A stretch of DNA of 64,000 bases from an uncultured Bacteroidota bacterium (GCA_937872515.1 CALMSX010000047.1:31776-95775); one strand, 5' to 3'. Numbered from the stretch's first letter, positions 16,986 to 27,928 are shown. Numbers and translations: made by a program. Notes: generated from the sequence alone by a model not told the origin.

Positions 16986-17525
16986 ATGTCTACGATAGAA
17001 TTCTATGGTCAGTTGAATCAATTAAATGCTTCGCTGCATTCTTTTGCCTACAACCTCACAAAGAGTCAGGAAGAGGCAAAGGACCTATATCAGGAGACAG
17101 CTTTCAGGGCTTTGACCAATAAAGACAAGTTTACGCCTGGTACCAACTTTAAAGCATGGTTGTTTACGATCATGAAAAATATATTTATCAACAACTATCG
17201 CAAGAAAGTAAAGTCTGCTACGATTGTTGATACGACAGATAACTTATACTATCTCAATTCAGGCAATGTATCGCTTGAAAATGAAGGTTCAAGAAACCTG
17301 TTTATGCAGGAGTTAATGGGCATCATCAATCAATTGGAAGATTCTATCAGAATACCTTTTGAAATGCATTATGATGGGTTCAAATACCAGGAGATAGCAG
17401 ATGAGTTAAATCTCCCTTTGGGTACGGTAAAGAGCAGAATATTTTTTGCACGCAAAGAATTAAAAGAGCAGATGCGGGTGATGTATGGCGATACATTTGC
17501 CATGAGAGAGAAGGCATCTGCTTAA
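16986..17525 (+). CDS. RNA polymerase sigma-70 family (ECF-type) sigma factor
   Basis: 179 residues: a region 2 (about 10-80, with Asp-Leu-Tyr-Gln-Glu-Thr-Ala and Phe-Lys-Ala-Trp-Leu-Phe-Thr-Ile) and a region 4 helix-turn-helix (about 115-165, Tyr-Gln-Glu-Ile-Ala-Asp-Glu-Leu ... Gly-Thr-Val-Lys-Ser-Arg-Ile). It directs RNA polymerase to an alternative promoter set. There is no adjacent anti-sigma or FecR gene, so this is a stand-alone ECF factor, unlike the FecI/FecR pairs of polysaccharide loci. It has a good housekeeping promoter and its own terminator, so it forms a single-gene unit. Its regulon cannot be read from the window. Confidence 0.9.
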   Translation: MSTIEFYGQLNQLNASLHSFAYNLTKSQEEAKDLYQETAFRALTNKDKFTPGTNFKAWLFTIMKNIFINNYRKKVKSATIVDTTDNLYYLNSGNVSLENEGSRNLFMQELMGIINQLEDSIRIPFEMHYDGFKYQEIADELNLPLGTVKSRIFFARKELKEQMRVMYGDTFAMREKASA

Positions 17526-17548
17526 AATCAAAAGAACTACGAATGTTG

Positions 17549-17583
17549 ACGGTGTGGTGATGAAAGCTGCACCGTTTTTTTTT
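17549..17583 (+). terminator. Intrinsic terminator of the sigma factor gene
   Basis: ACGGTG and CACCGT arms enclose a 15-base loop, directly followed by nine T residues. It begins 24 bases after the sigma factor stop. Confidence 0.75.
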
Positions 17584-17595
17584 GTTCAAAAGAAA

Positions 17596-17617
17596 GGCCC
17601 TGATAAAAATCAGAGCC
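17596..17617 (-). terminator. Intrinsic terminator of atpDC
   Basis: A 9-bp stem (one G-T wobble) with a 4-base loop, followed on the minus strand by TTTCTTTT. It lies 50 bases after the atpC stop, back to back with the sigma factor terminator. Confidence 0.8.
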
Positions 17618-17666
17618 CTCTTCACTTTAATCCATAAAGCATTGCTGCAAAATAGGAGTTAATGTT

Positions 17667-17915
17667 TTATTTCTTCGCCAATTGAACAAGCACAGAAACC
17701 TCATCTCTTAACACCTCTATAAATCCTTTTTCCACAGTTATTTCTGATTTTTGTCCTGCAGCATCTACAATTCTTACTACACCTGCGGAGAGTGAAGAAA
17801 CAATAGGTGCGTGGCCTTTTAATATCTCGAATTGCCCTTTTGTACCCGGAACCTTAACGGAAGTAATAGCGCCGTTAAAAAGTTCTTGTTCTGGGGTTAA
17901 AACTACAAGGTTCAT
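17667..17915 (-). CDS. atpC: F-type ATP synthase epsilon subunit
   Basis: 82 residues, only the N-terminal beta-sandwich of the epsilon subunit (Leu-Thr-Pro-Glu-Gln-Glu-Leu-Phe-Asn-Gly; Gly-Gln-Phe-Glu-Ile-Leu-Lys-Gly-His-Ala-Pro). The C-terminal helical hairpin found in longer epsilon subunits, which can inhibit the enzyme, is absent; short forms are usual in Bacteroidota. It belongs to the central stalk of the F1 sector at the inner membrane. 23 bases after atpD and clearly co-transcribed with it. Confidence 0.93.
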   Translation of the reverse strand: MNLVVLTPEQELFNGAITSVKVPGTKGQFEILKGHAPIVSSLSAGVVRIVDAAGQKSEITVEKGFIEVLRDEVSVLVQLAKK

Positions 17916-17938
17916 TTTCTACAATTGATCTTTGGTGA

Positions 17939-19775
<1,837 letters not shown>

Positions 19776-21206
19776 CTATCTCCCCTTTATGTCGCCCGCA
19801 AGGGCTAACAGGTCATTTTTCACCACCACCGCATAGACCAGCAAAGCAACAATGATTTTTAATAACAAGGCTGTGCCCCTGTCCATTGCCCCTGTAAATA
19901 AATGAAGCAAAATTAAACTTATCCCTATCAATATACACCCTAAGACTGCTCTTTTAATTGACTTCCAAAACCTCGAACATCCTATGTCCAGCATTTTTAA
20001 TACCAGGTGTTGAAACGGAAGCACAAAGAAGGTGGCGGCAAGGGTAAATGACAGTGCTATCCATTCGATATCCTGTCCGGTAAAAATGACAAAACACAAC
20101 ACCAAAACTGCAGAAGAACGACTTATCAGAGAAAAACGAAACAGCGTTGAAACCTTGCCACTCAGATAAAAAATGGGATTGCCAAGGGCAAAAACTCCCT
20201 GGGTCAAAGCCATCAGGGTAAATATGCTGAACAATGATGACAGGGGTTTCCAGCTTGGGTCAAAGAACAGAACAACCACATCATGAGATACAAATGGAAT
20301 AACCACCAAAAAAGGAAGGGTCAAAAGAGCGCTGGTTGCCATGAGCTTAAGATAGGCCCCCGACAATTTTTCTTTGTCGTCACTGAAAGAAGAAAATGCC
20401 GGTAAAATTACCCGGGCCACCGAAGCTCCCGCCTGCTGAACAGGAAAAACCAAAAGTTTGAATGCTCTGTCGTACCAGCCCAACTGGGTGGCCGGGGCAA
20501 ATCGCGACAATAAAAAGGTATCTGCGTTTTTAAAAACAAACTGAACCAATTGATCTCCAATATTGGCTGTAGCAAAGCTGAAATTTGATTTAACCTCTCC
20601 CAATGAAAATTGAAGCTTTGGTTTTTCAGGAACCAAAAACAAGGAAAGAACTGAAAGTACAGAAACATAAGTCAGGGTCTTTCCAATAAGGGCATTGATG
20701 CCATAACCCAGCCATGCCATATAAATTGCCACAATTCCTGAAGTAAGGTTGGCATAAAATTCCATCCAGAAAAGTTTTTCAAACAGCAGATTTTTCCGAA
20801 ATACAACCTCTAAACCCGCCTGAGCTGCACCCAGCATTAAGGCCAGGCCCAACCAGATCAGGATGGTCTGTGTATTGCTGTTACGTGTCCATGCTGCCAT
20901 GCCGGGTGCAAGAAAGATCATGAGCAGGGTACATAACAAAGCGATTCCTGTGGTAAGCCAGAAAATACTGGCAAAAGTGAGTGGGTTCCAATCTTTCTTT
21001 ACAATCAACACATCGCCATACCCAAAATCGTGAAAGGACCTGAAAAAACTGAAGACGAGATAAGGAAAGGCAAACAGTCCAAAATCCAGGGGCGTTAGCC
21101 AGCTAAGCAAGGCCAGGTTAAACAAGAGCACCATGGCCTGATTGACCACTTGAGAGCCAAAACTCCATTGAATGCCCAGCCAGGTCTTATTTTTGAGTGA
21201 AGCCAA
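19776..21206 (-). CDS. Polysaccharide flippase / lipopolysaccharide biosynthesis membrane protein (Wzx/MOP type)
   Basis: 476 residues with about 12-14 hydrophobic segments over the whole length. The N-terminus (Gly-Ile-Gln-Trp-Ser-Phe-Gly-Ser-Gln-Val-Val-Asn-Gln) and the early Pro-Leu-Asp-Phe-Gly-Leu-Phe motif are typical of the MOP-superfamily polysaccharide exporters of the WzxC/LPS-flippase branch. It would flip lipid-linked sugar units across the inner membrane. The start is TTG; the next in-frame ATG would delete the first membrane helix. No glycosyltransferase genes are adjacent, so it is an isolated member. Confidence 0.85.
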   Translation of the reverse strand: MASLKNKTWLGIQWSFGSQVVNQAMVLLFNLALLSWLTPLDFGLFAFPYLVFSFFRSFHDFGYGDVLIVKKDWNPLTFASIFWLTTGIALLCTLLMIFLAPGMAAWTRNSNTQTILIWLGLALMLGAAQAGLEVVFRKNLLFEKLFWMEFYANLTSGIVAIYMAWLGYGINALIGKTLTYVSVLSVLSLFLVPEKPKLQFSLGEVKSNFSFATANIGDQLVQFVFKNADTFLLSRFAPATQLGWYDRAFKLLVFPVQQAGASVARVILPAFSSFSDDKEKLSGAYLKLMATSALLTLPFLVVIPFVSHDVVVLFFDPSWKPLSSLFSIFTLMALTQGVFALGNPIFYLSGKVSTLFRFSLISRSSAVLVLCFVIFTGQDIEWIALSFTLAATFFVLPFQHLVLKMLDIGCSRFWKSIKRAVLGCILIGISLILLHLFTGAMDRGTALLLKIIVALLVYAVVVKNDLLALAGDIKGR

Positions 21207-21268
21207 ACAGCAGGATTATTTTGTTGGTGTGCAAAATACATAAAATTACCCGCACGAAAGGCAGGCAG

Positions 21269-23380
21269 TTAGGAAAGAAGGTGGTAGGTCAGCCAGGATC
21301 CAAGGTAAGCCATACCGGTCATCAGCACAAACTGAATGGCAGGCCACTTCCAGGAATTGGTCTCTTTTTTGGTGACAGCAAGGGTACTCATACACTGCAG
21401 GGCAAAGGCATAAAAGATGAGCAGCGACATTGAAGTAGCCGTATCATACATAGGTTGGCTCGTGCCGGGTTTTAACTCTGCTGCCATTCTTTCTCTCACA
21501 GAACTTTCTTCTGCATCTCCGCCAATGCTGTAAATGGTGGCCATGGTACCTACAAACACTTCTCTTGCCGCAAAAGAGGTAATCAGTGATATTCCAATCT
21601 TCCAATCAAAGCCAAGTGGCGCAATGGCCGGTTCGATCCATTTGCCAATGATACCGGCATACGACGCTTCCAATTGGGCGGATTGTAAAACAGCCTGATG
21701 TTGTTCGGGCGTAAGTTGAAGTGAGGTCTCGTTGACTTTACTGGCAGCTGCCTCAATGGCATTGCCCGGTCCATAAGAGGCCAGGAACCAGAGTCCCAAA
21801 GAAATAATCACAATTACTTTACCGGCATTGGTGACAAAGGCAAGAAGTTTGTCCCATACTTCCAAGCCTACATTGCTCCAGATCGGCTTTTTGTAAGCAG
21901 GCAATTCAAGCATCAGGTAAGAACGTTCATCGCTTTTTAAAATCAACTTCAAAACAAAGGCTACGGCCAGTGAGGCTACTATGCCCAGTAAATAGAGGGC
22001 CATAAAAACCAGACCCTGTGCATTAAATGGACCGTAATGCAACCCTGCCGGTACCATTAGGGCAATGAGCACCGTGTATACCGGAATTCTGGCTGAACAG
22101 GGAATCAAGGGAGCTACCATGATGGTGATGATTCTTTCCTTCCAACTGCCAATGGTTCTGGTACTCATGATGGCCGGAATGGCGCAGGCCCCGCTACTGA
22201 TCAGGGATACCATACTTCTGCCATTGAGGCCAAATTTTTGCATGATGTGATCAAACATATACACCACCCTGCTCATATACCCCGACTCTTCGAGGAGGGC
22301 CAGGAAAAAAAAGAGGATGACAATCTGTGGGGCAAAGACCAAAACACCACTTAAGCCTGCCAGCAAGCCATCTACCAACAAGTCGGTAAACCAAGAGGCC
22401 GGAAGAAAATTACGGGTATGGGCTCCAAGGTAAGAAAAGCCATCTTCGATCCAGGTCATGGGATATTCTGCCAGGGCAAAAATGGATTGAAAAATGATAA
22501 ACATGAGCCCAAAAAAAATGACAGGTCCCCCGATTTTGTGGGTAAGTACATTATCTAGTGAGATGCTCAGCTTTTGCTCTCTCGAAGTATGGGTTTCAAT
22601 GACAGCGGGCAGAACCTCCTGAATAATTGCAAACCGACGCATGGTCTCAAGGATCTGAATTCTTATATCTTCAAATCCGGTAGAGGGCAACATTGCCGCC
22701 ATTTTCAATTTTAGGTCATCGGGTAGGAATTCAAACCACTGGAAGTGGTGAGCTGTCAATTTGGCTCGATAAGGTTGATCTGTGCTAAAGACCTGATTGG
22801 CAAGTGCGGCTGCTTTCTCTTCGGTTTCGGTAAACGTATATATTTTGGAGGCCCTCGTAAAAGGGGCAGCTCCCTCATCCAGGAAATGTTGCAGCTGTTG
22901 TTTTAGCAACTCCAGGCCTTCACCATTTCTGGCATTCATAGCAATGACCGGCACACCTAAAAAATCAGCCAGCGGTTTTTGCTCAAGTTTGTGACCATTT
23001 TCGATAAATACATCGATCATGTTGAGCACCACAATGGTAGGAACGTTCAGGTCTATGATTTGTGAGGCCAACAGCAGGTGCCTTTCCAATTGATTGATGT
23101 CGGCTACATAAATGACGAGGTCCGGAAATGACTCATTTTGTGGATTACACAGGACCTGACAAACCAGCTTTTCATCTTTTGAGTTGGGAAAAAGGCTATA
23201 GGTACCCGGTAAATCTACCAATTGGACCTGCGAAGTGCCCAGCTTAAATGTTCCTGTTTTTTTTTCAACGGTGACGCCTGGAAAATTGGCTGTTTTTTGA
23301 CGTAAGCCCGTCAAAAGGTTGAAAATACTTGATTTTCCGGCATTGGGATTACCGGCAAGGGCAACTTTGGCAGACGTCAT
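21269..23380 (-). CDS. feoB: Ferrous iron transporter FeoB
   Basis: 703 residues. N-terminal GTPase domain with Gly-Asn-Pro-Asn-Ala-Gly-Lys-Ser (10-17), Phe-Pro-Gly-Val-Thr (G2 region), Asp-Leu-Pro-Gly-Thr-Tyr (G3) and Asn-Met-Ile-Asp (G4). These are followed by two Gate domains and about ten membrane segments. The motif Ser-Ser-Gly-Ala-Cys-Ala-Ile-Pro-Ala-Ile-Met is the conserved cysteine-containing gate. It imports Fe2+ across the inner membrane. The ATG overlaps the feoA stop by 4 bases, so the two are translationally coupled. No feoC is present. Confidence 0.96.
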   Translation of the reverse strand: MTSAKVALAGNPNAGKSSIFNLLTGLRQKTANFPGVTVEKKTGTFKLGTSQVQLVDLPGTYSLFPNSKDEKLVCQVLCNPQNESFPDLVIYVADINQLERHLLLASQIIDLNVPTIVVLNMIDVFIENGHKLEQKPLADFLGVPVIAMNARNGEGLELLKQQLQHFLDEGAAPFTRASKIYTFTETEEKAAALANQVFSTDQPYRAKLTAHHFQWFEFLPDDLKLKMAAMLPSTGFEDIRIQILETMRRFAIIQEVLPAVIETHTSREQKLSISLDNVLTHKIGGPVIFFGLMFIIFQSIFALAEYPMTWIEDGFSYLGAHTRNFLPASWFTDLLVDGLLAGLSGVLVFAPQIVILFFFLALLEESGYMSRVVYMFDHIMQKFGLNGRSMVSLISSGACAIPAIMSTRTIGSWKERIITIMVAPLIPCSARIPVYTVLIALMVPAGLHYGPFNAQGLVFMALYLLGIVASLAVAFVLKLILKSDERSYLMLELPAYKKPIWSNVGLEVWDKLLAFVTNAGKVIVIISLGLWFLASYGPGNAIEAAASKVNETSLQLTPEQHQAVLQSAQLEASYAGIIGKWIEPAIAPLGFDWKIGISLITSFAAREVFVGTMATIYSIGGDAEESSVRERMAAELKPGTSQPMYDTATSMSLLIFYAFALQCMSTLAVTKKETNSWKWPAIQFVLMTGMAYLGSWLTYHLLS

Positions 23381-23604
23381 ACGATTTCTATTTCAACAGA
23401 AGCTGCTTCATTTTCCCTCATGGCAATGAGGTGATTTTGCATTCGAATGTAGAGGGCACCCCCAAATGGCGCCTTTCGTATCAATTCAACCCTGGCATTG
23501 GGCAATAAACCCATGGTAAGCAACTTACATGTTGCTTCAAAATCTGCAAACTGCCTTACGAGTGCATATTGACCTACCTTCAAATCTAAAATCGTCTTTT
23601 TCAA
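23377..23604 (-). CDS. feoA: Ferrous iron transport accessory protein FeoA
   Basis: 75 residues with the SH3-like FeoA fold pattern: Leu-Lys-Val-Gly-Gln-Tyr-Ala-Leu-Val, Leu-Thr-Met-Gly-Leu-Leu-Pro-Asn-Ala-Arg-Val, and Ala-Pro-Phe-Gly-Gly-Ala-Leu-Tyr. It is a small cytoplasmic protein thought to support FeoB. First gene of the feoAB pair, preceded by a full promoter match. Confidence 0.92.
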   Translation of the reverse strand: MKKTILDLKVGQYALVRQFADFEATCKLLTMGLLPNARVELIRKAPFGGALYIRMQNHLIAMRENEAASVEIEIV

Positions 23605-23630
23605 GTATGCTTATTTAGACTAATTTTAAA

Positions 23631-23660
23631 CAAAGATAATTGAAATTTGATTTTGGCCAA
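23631..23660 (-). promoter_or_regulatory. Promoter of feoAB
   Basis: On the minus strand, TTG (23660-23658), a 19-base spacer, then TATCTTTG (23638-23631). The ATG follows 26 bases later. The TTG box sits inside TTGGCCAATTGG (23653-23664), which contains two overlapping 8-bp palindromes and could be a regulator site. It does not resemble the classical Fur box. Confidence 0.65.
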
Positions 23661-23843
23661 TTGGAATTACGTGATATTTATCAACTCACGGACTGTTTTT
23701 CGTCTTTGTTTTCTTCCAAATAGACCTAATTACATCATAAATAGTGCATTAAATTTGACCAATAAATCAGATGTATTTTTGTTTTTTTTGAATACCTCCA
23801 TAAATCGCACAACCTTTTTACTCACTAATATCATCTACCCTAT

Positions 23844-24998
23844 ATGAATAGAATTTTCCTTAGCTTCTGTGTGCTGTTGGCTCTCCATGTGGGCATTCAA
23901 GCCCAAAATCCATTGGATAGTTTAATGGAAATTGGGTCCTATAGTGATGTAATTACTTTGGCCACCCAAAACTTAGAAAAAGATAGCAGCGATGTATTGT
24001 CCAAACAATACCTGGCCAAGGCTGCTTTTTTAGGTAATAGGTTGACTTTGGCCAAAAAATATGCCCTCGACTTAGAAAAACTGGGGGTTGATACGATTAA
24101 GCAGCGGCAAAATCTAATGCGCATTTTTGAAGCTGAACAAAATTATCCCCTGGCGGTAAAATATGCGCAAAAGCTCCAACAATATTTTCCGGCTCAGGGT
24201 TATTATACACGCAAAATGGCCGAATATCACCTGGCCAGTGGTTACCCTGTGGAAGCACTAAAACTTTACTATCAGGCCTACCTCATAGAACCGGAGGATA
24301 TAAACAATGTAACTTCCCTGGCCGAACACCTCAATAGAAATGGTCAAAACAGCCTGGCAGACAGCATTGTTAACAAAAGCCTCCTAGCCGAACCGCAAAA
24401 CCTGGCACTTCACAGCATGGCAGTTAGGATAAAAATGGCCTTAAAGGCCTATCCACAAGCCATTTATCACCTTAGATTTATAGAGAGTCAGGGAGTGCTA
24501 TCTCCATGGCAATACAAAAATGCCGGATATGCCTATTACATGACCGACACTTTAGATAAAGCCTTGCACTACCTCGAACAATCGTTGCACAATGAACAAT
24601 CACCAGAGCTCAATTATTACTATCTTGCCCTGGTCCATACCTCCTTAAAAAATACAGAAGAGGCCAAAAACTATTTCAACAAAGCCATTGAAGCTGGTAT
24701 TTCAGGACATGTAAAAACCTACTTCCACCATCTGGCGGGCTTTGATGCCAGGGAAGAAAAATTTGGGGATGCCATGGAAAAACTGGATTTATCATATTCC
24801 CTTTTTGGGGACCCCGAATCACTTTTCTATCATGGGGCCTATGCAGAATCCCGGTACACAAACAAACAAAAAGCCATTCAATACTACCAGAGATACCTCA
24901 ATGAATGCGAGGATTTAAAATGTCAGCAAACGGAAGCTGCAAGGGAAAGAATTAAAATTTTGAAAGAATACCAGTTTATGAAGTCGAAGAGCAAATAA
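23844..24998 (+). CDS. Secreted TPR-repeat protein
   Basis: 384 residues. Signal peptide with cleavage after Val-Gly-Ile-Gln-Ala (about residue 20). The remainder is built of helical pairs with the TPR pattern, for example Tyr-Tyr-Leu-Ala-Leu-Val-His-Thr-Ser-Leu-Lys-Asn-Thr-Glu-Glu-Ala-Lys near residue 255-275; I estimate eight or nine repeats. Such proteins are scaffolds for protein complexes. No catalytic domain or sorting domain is present. The VOC gene follows 29 bases later and may be co-transcribed, though the functional link is unclear. Confidence 0.8.
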   Translation: MNRIFLSFCVLLALHVGIQAQNPLDSLMEIGSYSDVITLATQNLEKDSSDVLSKQYLAKAAFLGNRLTLAKKYALDLEKLGVDTIKQRQNLMRIFEAEQNYPLAVKYAQKLQQYFPAQGYYTRKMAEYHLASGYPVEALKLYYQAYLIEPEDINNVTSLAEHLNRNGQNSLADSIVNKSLLAEPQNLALHSMAVRIKMALKAYPQAIYHLRFIESQGVLSPWQYKNAGYAYYMTDTLDKALHYLEQSLHNEQSPELNYYYLALVHTSLKNTEEAKNYFNKAIEAGISGHVKTYFHHLAGFDAREEKFGDAMEKLDLSYSLFGDPESLFYHGAYAESRYTNKQKAIQYYQRYLNECEDLKCQQTEAARERIKILKEYQFMKSKSK

Positions 24999-25027
24999 AT
25001 GCTTTCTTTTGATTTTGAAAATTGACC

Positions 25028-25426
25028 ATGAGACAAAAATTATTTCAAATTGCCCTGGTGGTAGAAGACTACGATGCAGCGATCCAATTCTATTGTCAAA
25101 AATTAAATTTTAAATTGTTAGAAGACACTGTACTGACACCTGATAAAAGGTGGGTAGTGGTGGTTCCTCCCGGTGGAGAAGGCTGTCAAATCCTACTGGC
25201 CAAGGCCTCCGGAGAAGAACAGCGGTCGAGGATAGGCAATCAAACCGGAGGAAGGGTATTTTTATTTATGCATACAGACGATCTCGACACAGACTATCGA
25301 AACCTGGTCTCCCAGGGTGTAATCATCGTAAGACCACCCAGTAGTGAACCGTATGGAAAGGTCCTTGTTTTTGCAGATCTCTATGGCAATTTGTGGGACC
25401 TGATTGAGCCTATTTCACAAGATTGA
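25028..25426 (+). CDS. VOC-superfamily (glyoxalase-like) protein
   Basis: 132 residues from ATG 25028; an in-frame TTG two codons earlier is less likely. The fold pattern is that of extradiol-dioxygenase/glyoxalase relatives: Gln-Ile-Ala-Leu-Val-Val-Glu-Asp-Tyr-Asp-Ala-Ala-Ile at the N-terminus and Phe-Ala-Asp-Leu-Tyr-Gly-Asn-Leu-Trp-Asp-Leu-Ile at the end. The usual terminal metal-ligand Glu is replaced here by Asp in Leu-Trp-Asp-Leu-Ile. Substrate unknown. It overlaps the convergent dehydrogenase gene by 17 bases at the 3' ends, so neither has room for a separate terminator. Confidence 0.8.
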   Translation: MRQKLFQIALVVEDYDAAIQFYCQKLNFKLLEDTVLTPDKRWVVVVPPGGEGCQILLAKASGEEQRSRIGNQTGGRVFLFMHTDDLDTDYRNLVSQGVIIVRPPSSEPYGKVLVFADLYGNLWDLIEPISQD

Positions 25427-26792
25427 GATTAGAACTGATGTTCAACAATTCGCCTCTTTCTATGACCAGCGATGCATCTGAAAAAATGGTTTGAACTATA
25501 TCAAGGTTACAAACTCCTCCATTCCGCGGCTTAATAACTACAATAGCATTGTGCAGTGTGGCAGGTGGCACCGCTCCTCCCGCCCAATTGGAAGGGTTTG
25601 ACCAATCACCATTTCCGGTAAATACGTAGGTAGTGTTGACAGTTCCATCTGAGACTACGCGATAAACACCGCCTCCACCGTTGACACATAAAAACAACTC
25701 CCCTGCTTCATTTTCACCAAAATCTGACACCTGGAGCGGACTTGCGATGGTTTGAGTGGTGGTATTCCAGGATGATGTGGAGGTATTATAGGTAATTTTA
25801 TAAAAGACACCAGAAAAATAGTCTGCTGCTATATAATAACCCCTCATATTTTGGTAAACATAACCCCGATAAACCGTCCCCCCCACTACAGAAGCCGACG
25901 GATTCTGGGTAACATACGGATAGACGGGAAAAATGTAGTTGGACCCACTGCAGCCGGAGTTGTTGTATACATTGTTGCCTTCATAACATCTCCAGCCAAA
26001 ATTGGCTCCAGCGGCATTTGCCATGGGCACCTGATCAATTTCTTCAAAGGCATCCTGGCCTACATCACCGATCCAGATATCCTGATTGAACCTGTCAAAA
26101 CTCCAGCGAAAAGGGTTTCTTAGGCCGTAGGCAAATACCTCATTGCCAAAAGGGTTGCCTGCAGGGATCTGGTAGAATGGAGCAGAGGCAGAATTATTGA
26201 CCTGAATTCTCAACAATTTTCCCAATAACGATGAGGTATTCTGACTGTTGTTGTTGGGGTCGCCACCCCCTCCTCCATCACCGGTTGAAAGGTATAAAAA
26301 CCCATCTGTTCCAAAATGTATTTCACCGCCATTGTGGTTGGAATTAACAGGGTGATTGATGGTAATTACCACTTTTTTACTCGCAGCATCGGCCTGGTTG
26401 ATATTGCCGGCACTGACATTAAATCTGGCCAGTTCCAGATTCCCGGCTGAATTGACATAGTAGACAAAAAACAAGCCGTTGGAATGATATTCAGGGTGAA
26501 AGGCAAGACTGAGTAAGCCCTGCTCTCCTGAAGTAGAAAGTCCTGTCACCGTAAGAAAGGTACCCAAAGATGTAAAACCGGCACTAAACACCTTGATGTT
26601 GCCTCCTTTTTCAACCACAAAAAGTCGATTGCTGCCATCACCGGCATGGGTAAGCTGGACCGGTGAGGATAAACCGGAAATTACCGGTGACAGAGATAAG
26701 AAGGGCTGTGCATCTGCTTTCTCAGCTCTGACTAATAAAGCCCAAATAATAAGAAACGACAAGACTCTACAAAAGGAGACCATAGATAACAT
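25410..26792 (-). CDS. PQQ-dependent sugar dehydrogenase-like secreted protein (glucose/sorbosone dehydrogenase family)
   Basis: 460 residues. Signal peptide ending near Lys-Ala-Asp-Ala-Gln (about residue 29), then a six-bladed propeller of the glucose/sorbosone dehydrogenase family. Motifs are Leu-Ala-Phe-His-Pro-Glu-Tyr, Asn-His-Asn-Gly-Gly-Glu-Ile-His-Phe-Gly, Tyr-Leu-Ser-Thr-Gly-Asp-Gly-Gly-Gly, and Arg-Asn-Pro-Phe-Arg-Trp-Ser-Phe-Asp. The His, Asp and Arg in these motifs match the cofactor and metal site of the family. A C-terminal ~75-residue segment (Gly-Asp-Trp-Ser-Asn-Pro-Ser-Asn-Trp) is an added module common in secreted Bacteroidota proteins. No T9SS tail follows. It would oxidise an aldose in the periplasm, if PQQ is available. 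Confidence 0.85.
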   Translation of the reverse strand: MLSMVSFCRVLSFLIIWALLVRAEKADAQPFLSLSPVISGLSSPVQLTHAGDGSNRLFVVEKGGNIKVFSAGFTSLGTFLTVTGLSTSGEQGLLSLAFHPEYHSNGLFFVYYVNSAGNLELARFNVSAGNINQADAASKKVVITINHPVNSNHNGGEIHFGTDGFLYLSTGDGGGGGDPNNNSQNTSSLLGKLLRIQVNNSASAPFYQIPAGNPFGNEVFAYGLRNPFRWSFDRFNQDIWIGDVGQDAFEEIDQVPMANAAGANFGWRCYEGNNVYNNSGCSGSNYIFPVYPYVTQNPSASVVGGTVYRGYVYQNMRGYYIAADYFSGVFYKITYNTSTSSWNTTTQTIASPLQVSDFGENEAGELFLCVNGGGGVYRVVSDGTVNTTYVFTGNGDWSNPSNWAGGAVPPATLHNAIVVIKPRNGGVCNLDIVQTIFSDASLVIERGELLNISSNLNLVK

Positions 26793-26906
26793 TTTTAGTA
26801 CTAACGAATAAAAGCTAAAATTCCATAACCCCCTGCGTGTTCTTCGGTACGTTGTGTAAATATAGGACAGAATGCCGTCGGATAACCCTAAGCTTTAATA
26901 TTTTTA

Positions 26907-26914
26907 TACTTTTG
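26907..26914 (+). promoter_or_regulatory. -7 box of the DUF2279 gene
   Basis: TACTTTTG is an exact TAnnTTTG, 14 bases before the TTG start at 26929. It supports that unusual start codon, because little transcript would exist upstream of it. Confidence 0.55.
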
Positions 26915-26928
26915 TTGAAAGAAAAAAT

Positions 26929-27921
26929 TTGATTAGAAGATTCTTACTCCTGTTTGGGATCATGCTTTTTTCCGGCTTACACACTGAGGCCCAGGATACC
27001 CTGCAGCCACCCTCTTCCTTTTTAGCAAGTGCCCCGTCATACAATCAAAAAAGATTTATTTATGCGAGCAGTCTGGCAGGTGTAACTTATGCAGGTTTTT
27101 CGATAGGCTTATACAATAGTTGGTATAAAAATTATGACCAGAGCAAATTTCATTTGTTTAATGACAACAGAGAATGGAACCAGGTAGATAAAGCCGGCCA
27201 TTTGTTTTCCGCTTATTTTCAGAGTCATTTTTTTTATCGGGGTGCCAAATGGACCGGAAGTTCAGAAAACAAGTCGATTTATCTGGGCTTACTCGGTGGT
27301 TTTCTGTTTCAAAGCACGATTGAGGTCATGGATGGATTTAGCCATGATTGGGGCTTTTCAGCGGGTGATATGACTGCCAATCTCCTGGGGTTGTCGGGCT
27401 TTTATTTTCAGCAAAAATATTGGGGACAACAAAAAATTACCATCAAAGAAAACAGCTGGCCGGTTGCCTATGGAAACCAATTGATCCCTTCTGTGAGTGG
27501 TCAAAGTGCCACCACCTTAAAAGAAAGAACAGATCAGCTTTTTGGGTCTTCGGCATTGGAAAAGGCATTAAAGGACTATAATGTCCAAACCTATTGGGCT
27601 TCATTTAATATTCATTCTTTGTTGGCGGAAGGAAACCGATGGCCGGAATGGTTGAACCTTGCTTTGGGTTATGGAGCTGGAAATCTATATGGAGGATTTG
27701 CCAATAGCTGGCAACAGGGCGGTGAAACTTACCATTACAAGACCAACGACAGGTATCGCCAATTTTATCTCGCCCTGGATTACGACCTTCGTAAGATTTT
27801 CAAAAAAAAGCCCTACCTGAATGCCGTGATGCATGTTTTAGACTTATACAAATGGCCGGCACCAGCTTTAGAGTACAATACCTTAAATGGCTTTAGCTTT
27901 CACCTGATGTTTCGAAATTAA
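26929..27921 (+). CDS. DUF2279 (YfiM-like) envelope protein
   Basis: 330 residues with a TTG start. Signal peptide to about residue 21 (Gly-Leu-His-Thr-Glu-Ala-Gln). A DUF2279/YfiM-type region follows: Asp-Lys-Ala-Gly-His-Leu-Phe-Ser-Ala-Tyr-Phe near residue 87, Tyr-Leu-Gly-Leu-Leu-Gly-Gly-Phe-Leu-Phe-Gln-Ser-Thr-Ile-Glu near 118, and Phe-Ser-Ala-Gly-Asp-Met-Thr-Ala-Asn near 144. The family is predicted to be an envelope protein with short hydrophobic hairpins, and its role is unknown. The conserved Asp, His and Glu residues in these motifs suggest a possible active site. The convergent peroxidase gene ends 7 bases away. Confidence 0.75.
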   Translation: MIRRFLLLFGIMLFSGLHTEAQDTLQPPSSFLASAPSYNQKRFIYASSLAGVTYAGFSIGLYNSWYKNYDQSKFHLFNDNREWNQVDKAGHLFSAYFQSHFFYRGAKWTGSSENKSIYLGLLGGFLFQSTIEVMDGFSHDWGFSAGDMTANLLGLSGFYFQQKYWGQQKITIKENSWPVAYGNQLIPSVSGQSATTLKERTDQLFGSSALEKALKDYNVQTYWASFNIHSLLAEGNRWPEWLNLALGYGAGNLYGGFANSWQQGGETYHYKTNDRYRQFYLALDYDLRKIFKKKPYLNAVMHVLDLYKWPAPALEYNTLNGFSFHLMFRN

Positions 27922-27928
27922 ATCAAAC

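Noticed and set aside
23647..23847. 66-codon TTG-started frame upstream of the TPR gene
   Set aside because: Composition (Asn, Phe, Ile, Leu rich) is that of AT-rich non-coding DNA. It overlaps the feoAB promoter and the TPR start.
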